A stretch of 7,647 nt of DNA from Hydrogenophaga sp. (GTDB lineage Bacteria; Pseudomonadota; Gammaproteobacteria; Burkholderiales; Burkholderiaceae_C), in contig JALOSN010000107.1 of NCBI GenBank assembly GCA_025458415.1, positions 1-7,647 of the forward strand, written 5' to 3'. The notes beneath the pieces were generated by a model. That model did no database searches and was not told the DNA's origin. It saw only the letters and a list, made by a program, of their open reading frames with translations. A program made the translations under genes and the position numbers. Positions 1 through 5,201 of the stretch are shown piece after piece. The number at the start of each line of letters is the position of its first letter. Within the stretch, counting starts at the first letter, position 1.

Positions 1-119
1 ACCTGGCCGCCGCAGCAGAAGTCCAGCTTGAGGCGGCGGAACACGGCGGTGGCGCCCGGCAGTTCGACGGCGATCTGTCCGATGGCCTGGTCGGCGCGGG
101 CGGGGGTGCAGGGGGTCAT
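1..119 (-). CDS. ytfE: Iron-sulfur cluster repair di-iron protein YtfE/RIC, N-terminal 39 residues (partial)
   Basis: The reverse strand from the ATG at 119-117 reads 39 codons and runs off the left edge. The fragment carries the ScdA_N-type signature of the RIC (repair of iron centres) family: an amphipathic helix around residues 10-30 followed by LDFCCGGQ (residues 32-39), including the adjacent Cys-Cys pair. In known members this short domain precedes a hemerythrin-like di-iron domain, which lies outside the window. RIC proteins are cytoplasmic and help restore Fe-S clusters damaged by nitric oxide or oxidative stress. A GGAGAAG ribosome-binding site sits about 6 nt upstream of the ATG and supports the start. 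The gene diverges from nsrR, with an NsrR-like palindrome between them, which fits the well-known NsrR control of ytfE homologues. The symbol could equally be scdA, dnrN or norA depending on lineage. Confidence 0.85.
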   Translation of the reverse strand, partial: MTPCTPARADQAIGQIAVELPGATAVFRRLKLDFCCGGQ

Positions 120-137
120 GGCGGCTTCTCCAATAGA

Positions 138-152
138 TTCATGTAAAGTGAA
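138..152. promoter_or_regulatory. NsrR-like operator between ytfE and nsrR
   Basis: TTCATGT-A-AAGTGAA is an imperfect inverted repeat with a single central base; five of seven base pairs match between the arms. It matches 12 of 15 positions of the perfect palindrome at the ccoG start (2132-2146). The odd-centred TnATTT-n-AAATnA style is that described for NsrR sites in proteobacteria. It lies 18 bp before the ytfE start codon and just upstream of a plausible nsrR -10 element (165-170), so a bound repressor could silence both divergent genes. Assignment to NsrR is inferred from site form and gene context. Confidence 0.6.
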
Positions 153-170
153 TGAATTGTGGAATACACT
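142..170 (+). promoter_or_regulatory. Possible sigma-70 promoter of nsrR
   Basis: TACACT at 165-170 is a good -10 element. A 17-bp spacer places a weak -35 (TGTAAA, 142-147) inside the NsrR-like palindrome. This would give an nsrR leader of roughly 60 nt and would make nsrR autoregulated. The -35 match is poor, so the call rests mainly on the -10 and its position. Confidence 0.35.
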
Positions 171-236
171 GCACCACATTGCCAATAGCCCGTTCGAACG
201 ATATCGCCTGTTCGACCGGGTGGAGTTCCGCCCGCC

Positions 237-704
237 ATGCGCCTGACCCACTGGACCGACTACAGCCTGCGCGTGCTCATGTACTGCGCGGCCAGTGAAG
301 AACGCCTTCAGGCGCCGACGATTGCCGAGATCGCACGCTCGCATGACATCTCGCACAGCCATCTGACGAAGATTGTGATGACGCTGGCGGCGAATGGCTA
401 CCTCCAGACCACGCGGGGCCGGGGTGGCGGCATCCGGCTGATGCGGCCTGCCAGGGACATCGTGGTGGGCGATGTGGTGCGCCTGACCGAGAGCGACTTC
501 GACATGGTCGAGTGTTTCGACCCCGACAAGAGCCAGTGCGCCATGGACGGCTCATGCCGCCTCAAGCGGGTGTTGCAGACCGCCCTGGAGCGCTACCTGG
601 CGGTGCTCGATGACGTGCGTCTTTCGGACCTGCTGCCCCCGCCGGCGCGGGGCGAGCACAAGCAGGCCCGGCCGGGCTGGCCGCAGATCACCGTGGAACG
701 GTGA
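237..704 (+). CDS. nsrR: Rrf2-family nitric-oxide-sensing transcriptional repressor NsrR
   Basis: A 155-residue cytoplasmic regulator of the usual NsrR length. The N-terminus MRLTHWTDYSLRVLMY is the standard Rrf2 opening, with Asp8 at the position that ligates the cluster in characterised NsrR. A winged helix-turn-helix follows (about residues 25-70, with HSHLTKIVMTLAANGYL as the recognition region and RGRGGGIRL as the wing). Three cysteines at 93, 101 and 107 (C-x7-C-x5-C, ending CRLKRVL) match the Fe-S ligand set of NsrR and distinguish it from IscR. NsrR carries a 4Fe-4S (or 2Fe-2S) cluster that reacts with NO and releases DNA. The start is fixed by the Rrf2 N-terminus; GGAG at 222-225 is a slightly distant ribosome-binding site. 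The gene diverges from ytfE and overlaps the end of ccoG convergently by 17 bp. The C-terminal tail past residue 135 is Pro/Arg-rich and variable. Confidence 0.93.
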   Translation: MRLTHWTDYSLRVLMYCAASEERLQAPTIAEIARSHDISHSHLTKIVMTLAANGYLQTTRGRGGGIRLMRPARDIVVGDVVRLTESDFDMVECFDPDKSQCAMDGSCRLKRVLQTALERYLAVLDDVRLSDLLPPPARGEHKQARPGWPQITVER

Positions 705-2136
705 AGCGGGCGGGCAGGCGGGCCGATCGCGCGTCCTGGCCATCGACAGCCATCACCCGCAGCGACACATCCAGCGTCTGTCCGGCGTGGGCTGCTGCCT
801 GGTCGGCAGGCAGCACCAGCCGCAGTGGCATGGCGCTCATGCCGGCCGCCTCGACGCTGATGCGGGTGGCGCTGTCGATGCGAAAGCCGGTGTCACCCTC
901 GAGGCGAACCTCGAACGTGCGGGCATGCTCCTGGCTGTTGGTGACCTGCAATCGGTAGGTGTTCTCGATGCTGCCGTAGGCGCCGAGACGGGCCAGGCTG
1001 CCGCGGTCCTTGATCAGCAGGGCGTCGAAATCGAGCCGGTGCTGCAGGCTCCAGAGCCAGGCGCTGCCGATGGCCAGCAGCAGCAGGCCATAGATGATGA
1101 CCCTGGGGCGCCAGATGCGGGCGATCATCTGCCGTGGACCCCAGCCGCGGGCGACGGCGTGGCCGGAGGTGTAGCGGATCAGGCCGCGCTCATAACCCAT
1201 GCGGTCCATCACGCCGTTGCACACGTCGATGCAGGCGGCGCAGGCAATGCATTCGTTCTGCAGGCCATTGCGGATGTCGATGCCGGTCGGACAGACTTGC
1301 ACACACAGGGTGCAGTCCACACAATCGCCCAGACCGGCGCTGCGCGGATCGGTCTTGCGCGAGCGGGCCCCGCGCGATTCGCCGCGCGCCGTGTCGTAGG
1401 CGATGACCAGCGAGTCCATGTCGATCAGGGCGCTCTGGAAGCGCGCATAGGGACACATGAACTTGCACATCTGCTCGCGCAGGAAGCCGGCGTTGCCGTA
1501 GGTGGCTGCGCCATAGAACAGCACCCAGAACCAGAGCCAGGGCGACTCGGCCGGCTGCAGCAGGGCCGGCGCCAGTTCGCGGATCGGGCTGAAGTAACCC
1601 ACGAAGCTGAACCCGGTGAACAGCGCCAGCGCCAGCCAGAGGCCGTGTTTGGCGCCTTTGCGCGAGAGCTTGTGCCAGCCCCAGGGCTGGGCGTCCAGGC
1701 GCATGCGGGCGCTGCGGTCGCCTTCGACGCGGCGTTCGATCCAGAGGAACAGCTCGGTGTAGACGGTTTGCGGGCAGCTGTAGCCGCACCAGAGGCGGCC
1801 GGCCACCGCGGTGAAGAAGAACAGAGCCAGTGCACTGATGACCAGCAGCACCGCCAGGTAGATGAAGTCCTGCGGTTGCAGCACCAGCCCCAGCACGTAG
1901 AAGCGGCGCTCGCCCAGGTCGAACAGCAGGGCCTGGCGGCCATTCCAGTTGAGCCAGGGCACGCCGTAGAAGAACAGCTGGGTGAGCCAGACCATGACCC
2001 AGCGCCAGGAGGCGTAGCGCCCGGTGACCGTGCGGGGGTAGATCTTGACCGGGTGTTCCGTCAGGGAATGGCCGTCGGAAGGTGGACGGATGGGGGTGCT
2101 GGTGGTCACGGCAAGGCTGGCAGTTTTAATGTTCAT
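688..2136 (-). CDS. ccoG: Cytochrome c oxidase accessory protein CcoG (FixG/RdxA polyferredoxin)
   Basis: With the start at 2136-2134 the product has 482 residues, normal for CcoG. Visible features in order: N-terminal tail, then KIYPRTVTGRYASWRW (31-46); transmembrane segments near 46-62, 90-112, 166-182 and 200-218; CGYSC at 117-121 and MCKFMC at 223-228 inside the membrane half; a cytoplasmic ferredoxin insert with two 4Fe-4S motifs (Cys 272, 275, 278, 282 and Cys 296, 299, 302, 306); a fifth membrane segment near 346-363; and a periplasmic Ig-like FixG_C domain (about 365-482). The family is known for Cu(II) reduction in cbb3 oxidase copper-centre assembly. The frame stays open upstream to 2382, but that part is antisense to the narX repeats and is unlike CcoG, so I chose the ATG at 2136. 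It has only a distant GGAAAG upstream. An NsrR-like palindrome overlaps this start. ccoG usually sits with ccoNOPQ; here it lies among NO and nitrate regulators. Confidence 0.92.
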   Translation of the reverse strand: MNIKTASLAVTTSTPIRPPSDGHSLTEHPVKIYPRTVTGRYASWRWVMVWLTQLFFYGVPWLNWNGRQALLFDLGERRFYVLGLVLQPQDFIYLAVLLVISALALFFFTAVAGRLWCGYSCPQTVYTELFLWIERRVEGDRSARMRLDAQPWGWHKLSRKGAKHGLWLALALFTGFSFVGYFSPIRELAPALLQPAESPWLWFWVLFYGAATYGNAGFLREQMCKFMCPYARFQSALIDMDSLVIAYDTARGESRGARSRKTDPRSAGLGDCVDCTLCVQVCPTGIDIRNGLQNECIACAACIDVCNGVMDRMGYERGLIRYTSGHAVARGWGPRQMIARIWRPRVIIYGLLLLAIGSAWLWSLQHRLDFDALLIKDRGSLARLGAYGSIENTYRLQVTNSQEHARTFEVRLEGDTGFRIDSATRISVEAAGMSAMPLRLVLPADQAAAHAGQTLDVSLRVMAVDGQDARSARLPARFTVPR

Positions 2137-2146
2137 TTTAAATGAA
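2132..2146. promoter_or_regulatory. Perfect NsrR-like palindrome at the ccoG start
   Basis: TTCATTT-T-AAATGAA is a perfect 7-1-7 inverted repeat. It contains the ATTT-n-AAAT core known for NsrR operators and shares 12 of 15 bases with the site in the ytfE-nsrR region. It covers the ccoG start codon (2134-2136) and the 10 bp before it, so binding would block initiation or early elongation on the minus strand. The odd number of central bases (TTCAT-N5-ATGAA) argues against an FNR/ANR site, which needs a 4-base gap. It also lies 63 bp upstream of the narX GTG, so an effect on narX is possible but unproven. Confidence 0.65.
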
Positions 2147-2171
2147 TCTAAACTTTCCGCCAGCAGTGAAG

Positions 2172-2200
2172 TTGTCCTGCCCGGATTGTGAAGGGATAAT
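2172..2200 (+). promoter_or_regulatory. Likely sigma-70 promoter of narX
   Basis: TTGTCC (2172-2177), a 17-bp spacer and GATAAT (2195-2200) make a good housekeeping promoter facing narX. A transcription start 6-8 bases downstream would fall at about 2206-2208, directly before the GTG at 2209. The transcript would then be leaderless or nearly so. An in-frame TAA at 2197-2199 rules out any start further upstream in this frame. A small inverted repeat, GGATT (2183-2187) with AATCC (2198-2202), brackets the -10 region. Confidence 0.5.
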
Positions 2201-2208
2201 CCGCCGCT

Positions 2209-2343
2209 GTGAGCAGTACCGCGTCCCTGTCGACCAAACTGATCCGCATCGGCGCGGGTCTGCTGGTGGTGGCACTTGCATCCATCGGCCTGACCCTGTG
2301 GGTGACCTGGCAGCTTGCACCGCGTCCCTGTCGACCAAACTGA
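2209..2343 (+). pseudogene. narX: Displaced 5' fragment of narX (start, first transmembrane helix, then premature stop)
   Basis: The frame opening with GTG at 2209 encodes SSTASLSTKLIRIGAGLL and continues to LTLWVTWQL, the cytoplasmic lead and first membrane helix expected of NarX. It should continue into the P-box. Instead it enters the second copy of a 101-bp-period tandem repeat in the wrong frame and stops at TGA 2341-2343 after 44 codons. The same frame (2209 and 2416 are in phase) resumes as the main narX ORF. With one repeat unit and one 25-bp unit removed, the gene would read continuously from 2209 to 4278 as 647 residues. A stand-alone 44-residue membrane peptide could be made, but there is no reason to assign it a function. 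Confidence 0.8.
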
Positions 2344-2418
2344 TCCGCATTGGCGCGGGTCTGCTGGTGGTGGCACTTGCATCCATCGGCCTGACCCTGT
2401 GGGTGACCTGGCAGCTTG
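2218..2418. repeat. Tandem duplication, 101-bp period, two copies within narX
   Basis: The stretch 2218-2317 (ACCGCGTCCC to CAGCTTG) recurs at 2319-2418 with one difference (C at 2250, T at 2351) and one extra base, C2318, at the junction. The unit spans the cytoplasmic lead and first transmembrane helix of NarX. A 101-bp period shifts the frame by two bases, and the first-copy frame hits a stop at 2341-2343. The single base difference means the copies are not perfectly identical. Confidence 0.97.
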
Positions 2419-4278
2419 AAGGCGGTGCCGCCGCGGTCAACGAGGCGGGTTGCCGCCGCGGTCAACGAGGCGGGTCGCCTGCGCATGCAGACCTGGCGTC
2501 TGAACAGCGCGGTGCAGGCCGAACTGCCACCGGCTGAAGTGGCCTCGCTGGTCAGCCGCTTCGACCAGAGTCTGAACCTGCTGCGCGACGGTGACCCGGG
2601 CCGGCCGCTGTTCGTGCCCTGGGATCCGGATGTGCGTCGTGAGTTCGCCCGGGTCGAGGGACTCTGGGCCGAGCGCCGCGAGGCCTGGCAACGCGAGCGT
2701 GACGGTGACGGACCGCATTCGGTCGAATCGGCGGCCACCTTTGTCGAAGCCATCGACGACCTGGTCAACGCCATCGAACGCCAGCTGGCCAGCCTGACGG
2801 CGGTGCTCAACCTGTTCCAGTTCCTGATGATGGCGCTGGCCATCGGCGGTGCGGTGGTCATGCTCTACACCGGTTACCGCTACGTGATCAACCCGCTGGG
2901 CAACTTAAGGCAGGGCCTGCGCCAGCTTGAATCGGGTGACTTCAGCACCCGTGTGCAGGTGCACTCGAACGACGAGTTCGGGCAGGTGGCCGCCGGCTTC
3001 AACCGCATGGCGGCCACGCTGCAGTCGCTCTATGGCGGCCTGGAGGCCAAGGTGCTGGCCAAGACCCAGCGCATCGAGGCCCAGCGCGCGCGGCTGGAGG
3101 CGTTGTACGAGGTGAGTGCCTTTCTGGCGCGTGCCAACACCATCGAGGAGCTGTCCCGGGGCTTCTCGCAGCGGGTGCGCGAGGTGATGAGCGCCGACGC
3201 GGTGGCGGTGCGGTGGTCGGATGAGGCCAACCAGCGCTACCTGATGCTGGCGTCGGACGCCTTCCCGCAGGAGATGCAGGACGAGGAGCGCAGCCTGATC
3301 GCCGGGGCCTGCGCCTGCGGCAACCTGATGCCCGATGCCCGGACACGGGTGATTCCGATCCATGCGCACGACGCCGCGCCGTTGCGCCACTGCGCCAAGG
3401 TGGGCTACGAGAGCCTGGTGAGCGTGCCGGTGCGGCTGCAGCAGCGGCTGCTGGGCGAGGTGAACCTGTTCTTCCGCCAGAAGGTGATGCTCAACGCCGA
3501 CGAGACCGAGCTGCTGGACGCGCTGGCGAGCCACCTGGCCAGCGCCCTAGAGGGCTTGCGGGCAGCCGCACTGGAGCGCGAGGCCGCCGTTGGCGAGGAG
3601 CGCGCCATGCTGGCGCGCGAACTGCACGATTCCATTGCCCAGTCGCTGTCGTTCCTGAAGATCCAGGCGCAGCTGCTGCGCGGGGCCATCGAAAGGCAGC
3701 AGCCGCAGCAGATCGCCGCCACGCTCAACGAACTGGACGAGGGCCTGCGCGAGAGCATCGGCGACGTGCGTGAGCTGCTGGTGCACTTTCGAACCCGCAC
3801 CAACCAGGACGACATCCAGGCCGCCTTGCTGCAGACGCTGCAGAAGTTCGAACACCAGACCGGCATTCCGACCCGCCTGCAGGTTCAGGGCGACGGGCTG
3901 CAGTTGCCGGCCGATGTGCAGGTTCAGGTGCTGCACGTGCTGCAGGAAGCGCTGTCGAATGTGCGCAAGCACGCCAACGCCACCCATGTGAGCCTGGATG
4001 TGCACAAGGGGCCGCACTGGCGTTTCGTGGTGCGCGACAACGGGCAGGGTTTCGAGGTGGAGGCCAGCCGCGGGGAAACCCATGTCGGCACCCGCATCAT
4101 GCGCGAGCGTGCCGAGCGCATCGGAGCCTCGGTCGGCATCGAATCCACCCCTGGCCGGGGCACCGCCGTAACCCTTGAGTTGCCACCCTACCCGGTACAT
4201 GCATCCCAGCTCGGTACCATCGGGCTGGACCTGCCTTCGTCCCTCCCCTCCGCCGTGGCCATCACCACCCACCCATGA
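2416..4278 (+). CDS. narX: Nitrate/nitrite sensor histidine kinase NarX (main body; 5' end disrupted)
   Basis: The open frame begins at TTG 2416 and encodes 620 residues, but its first ten or so (MKAVPPRSTRR) are repeat-derived and not NarX-like. From residue 12 it matches a NarX sensor: P-box remnant AAAVNEAGRLRMQTWRL (13-29), periplasmic helices to about 125, a transmembrane helix (about 127-151), HAMP (about 152-205), signalling coil (about 206-235), a GAF-like cytoplasmic region with Cys 299, 301 and 326, the HisKA_3 motif ARELHDSIAQSLSFLKIQ with phospho-acceptor His404, and HATPase motifs EALSNVRKHA (511-520), DNGQGF (541-546) and GTR (558-560). The family autophosphorylates in response to nitrate or nitrite and phosphorylates NarL. 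The first membrane helix is out of frame upstream (2209-2343 and the second repeat copy), so as written the protein lacks it and half its P-box context. narL follows with an ATGA overlap, so narL translation is probably coupled to narX. Confidence 0.9.
   Translation: MKAVPPRSTRRVAAAVNEAGRLRMQTWRLNSAVQAELPPAEVASLVSRFDQSLNLLRDGDPGRPLFVPWDPDVRREFARVEGLWAERREAWQRERDGDGPHSVESAATFVEAIDDLVNAIERQLASLTAVLNLFQFLMMALAIGGAVVMLYTGYRYVINPLGNLRQGLRQLESGDFSTRVQVHSNDEFGQVAAGFNRMAATLQSLYGGLEAKVLAKTQRIEAQRARLEALYEVSAFLARANTIEELSRGFSQRVREVMSADAVAVRWSDEANQRYLMLASDAFPQEMQDEERSLIAGACACGNLMPDARTRVIPIHAHDAAPLRHCAKVGYESLVSVPVRLQQRLLGEVNLFFRQKVMLNADETELLDALASHLASALEGLRAAALEREAAVGEERAMLARELHDSIAQSLSFLKIQAQLLRGAIERQQPQQIAATLNELDEGLRESIGDVRELLVHFRTRTNQDDIQAALLQTLQKFEHQTGIPTRLQVQGDGLQLPADVQVQVLHVLQEALSNVRKHANATHVSLDVHKGPHWRFVVRDNGQGFEVEASRGETHVGTRIMRERAERIGASVGIESTPGRGTAVTLELPPYPVHASQLGTIGLDLPSSLPSAVAITTHP
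2426..2475. repeat. Perfect 25-bp tandem duplication in the narX P-box
   Basis: The 25-base unit starting TGCCGCCGCGGTC and ending GAGGCGGGT occurs at 2426-2450 and again at 2451-2475 with no mismatch. It encodes the AAAVNEAG portion of the conserved periplasmic nitrate-binding P-box, which continues as RLRMQTWRL. A 25-bp insertion shifts the frame by one base. Added to the 101-bp repeat it gives 126 bp, a multiple of three. Confidence 0.97.
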
Positions 4279-5024
4279 AACCTGCTGCCAGTGCCCCCGT
4301 CCAGCTGCTTCTGGTCGATGACCACACCTTGTTCCGCCGCGGACTGAAGGCCCTGTTGCAGCAGGATCCGCGCCTGCAGGTGGTGGCCGAGGCCGGCGAC
4401 GCCGGGGAGGCCCTGCGTGCGCTCAGCCAGCACCGGCCCGACGTTGTGCTGCTGGACAACCACCTGCCCGGGGTGCGGGGGGTGGAGGCCATTGCTTCTC
4501 TCAAGGAGGCGGTGCCCGGGGTTCGGGTGCTGATGCTCACGGTGAGCGAAAACGCCGAAGACCTGGCCGAGGCGCTGAAGGCCGGTGCCGACGGCTATCT
4601 GCTCAAGACGGTCGAGTCCGACCAGCTGTGCGACACCATCCTGAAGGTGCAGGAGGGCGAGTCGGTGGTCAGCCCCGAGATGATGACCAAGCTGGTCACG
4701 CTGTTCCGGGTGCCGGCGGCTGCAGCCGTTGCCAGCGGGCAGACCCGGTCCGATGCACCGGCGAGGCCAACGCCGTCCAGCGGTTCAGTGGCGCCAGTGC
4801 CGTCCGAAGGCGAAGCGCCCGGCGACAGCCTGTCGGCGCGTGAACGCGAGATCCTGGCGCTCATTGCCCGGGGTGACAGCAACAAGCTGATCGCGCGCGA
4901 GCTGGACATCGCCGAAACCACGGTCAAGATCCATGTGCAGCACATTCTGCGCAAGCTCAACCTGAGCTCGCGCGTGCAGGCGGCGGTGTTTGCCGTCAAC
5001 CACGGACTCGACCAGATCGTCTGA
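4275..5024 (+). CDS. narL: Nitrate/nitrite response regulator NarL
   Basis: 249 residues, LuxR/NarL class. Receiver domain (about 9-125): acidic pair Asp15-Asp16, phospho-acceptor Asp61 in VVLLDNHLPG, Thr89 in LMLTVS, and Lys111 in GADGYLLK. A Pro/Ala/Ser-rich linker (about 146-182) joins it to a GerE/LuxR helix-turn-helix (about 183-245: LSAREREILALIARGDSNK, then IARELDIAETTVKIHVQHIL). NarL family members bind DNA when phosphorylated by NarX and control nitrate reductase, nitrate transport and denitrification genes. The linker is longer than in E. coli NarL, and the residues after Asp61 (NHLP) differ from the usual LxMP. The start ATG overlaps the narX stop (ATGA), so the pair is translationally coupled. 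All catalytic residues are present, so this partner looks functional even if narX is not. Confidence 0.93.
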   Translation: MKPAASAPVQLLLVDDHTLFRRGLKALLQQDPRLQVVAEAGDAGEALRALSQHRPDVVLLDNHLPGVRGVEAIASLKEAVPGVRVLMLTVSENAEDLAEALKAGADGYLLKTVESDQLCDTILKVQEGESVVSPEMMTKLVTLFRVPAAAAVASGQTRSDAPARPTPSSGSVAPVPSEGEAPGDSLSAREREILALIARGDSNKLIARELDIAETTVKIHVQHILRKLNLSSRVQAAVFAVNHGLDQIV

Positions 5025-5026
5025 GG

Positions 5027-5084
5027 CGCCACGCCGGCCGCGCCGGATGGCCTAGTTCTTTTGGCGTGGCGGGCGCCCCCGCCA
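5027..5084. other. Overlapping inverted repeats between narL and usp
   Basis: CGCCACGCC (5027-5035) pairs perfectly with GGCGTGGCG (5063-5071) across a 27-base loop. TGGCGG (5067-5072) pairs with CCGCCA (5079-5084) across a 6-base loop. The two stems share bases 5067-5071, so only one can form at a time. Neither is followed by a T-run, so they are not classic terminators. They could cause partial termination, stabilise the narXL 3' end, or be GC-rich coincidence. Confidence 0.4.
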
Positions 5085-5105
5085 TAGCCCGTTCGGAATG
5101 CCCGC

Positions 5106-5124
5106 GGCGTTCCTCGGAAGGATG
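5106..5124. promoter_or_regulatory. Candidate shared operator upstream of usp-narK1
   Basis: GGCGTTCC-TC-GGAAGGATG matches the sequence at 7475-7493 upstream of the second narK at every position except the two central bases. The core TTCC-NN-GGAA is an inverted repeat. It ends 77 bp before the usp start codon. It does not resemble NarL heptamers (TACYYMT type) or an FNR box. The binding protein is unknown, and the regulatory role is inferred from recurrence and position. Confidence 0.4.
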
Positions 5125-5201
5125 GGCAAAGCCTGGCAGAAACCCCACAGTTCGCAGGTGAACCTGGCCAACCCAAGGCCCGGTCGAACTGGAGGTATCC
5201 C

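Noticed and set aside
185..196. 12-nt identity ATAGCCCGTTCG at 185-196 and 5084-5095
   Set aside because: A single 12-base match is expected about once by chance in a window this long, and the flanks do not agree.
191..200. Perfect 10-bp palindrome CGTTCGAACG upstream of nsrR
   Set aside because: Short, GC-rich, not repeated elsewhere near a promoter in the window, and located downstream of the likely nsrR -10. Not enough to call a site.
28..246. 72-codon plus-strand ORF at the left edge
   Set aside because: It runs antisense through ytfE and across the divergent promoter region and has no protein-like features.
610..2145. 511-codon plus-strand ORF opposite ccoG
   Set aside because: Antisense of a strongly supported gene in high-GC DNA; composition is Ala/Gly/Gln-rich with no recognisable domain.
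2132..2146. FNR/ANR box reading of the ccoG palindrome
   Set aside because: The arms TTCAT/ATGAA are separated by five bases, while FNR-type sites have TTGAT-N4-ATCAA. The odd centre fits NsrR better. By eye I found no convincing FNR box in any intergenic region.
2134..2382. Upstream extension of ccoG to a start at 2382 (564 residues)
   Set aside because: The extra 82 residues are simply the antisense of the narX repeat region, show no CcoG similarity, and would cross the narX promoter. The ATG at 2136 gives a normal-length CcoG.
2330..2420. Programmed ribosomal frameshifting to rescue narX
   Set aside because: No slippery heptamer was seen near the junctions, and two separate shifts at exact repeat boundaries would be needed. 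Duplication (real or assembly) explains the pattern more simply.
2142..2537. Plus-strand 131-codon ORF containing an in-frame copy of the NarX first helix
   Set aside because: Its first part is a frame-shifted reading of the first repeat copy and its end is a frame-shifted reading after the 25-bp repeat. It is a by-product of the duplications, not a separate gene.
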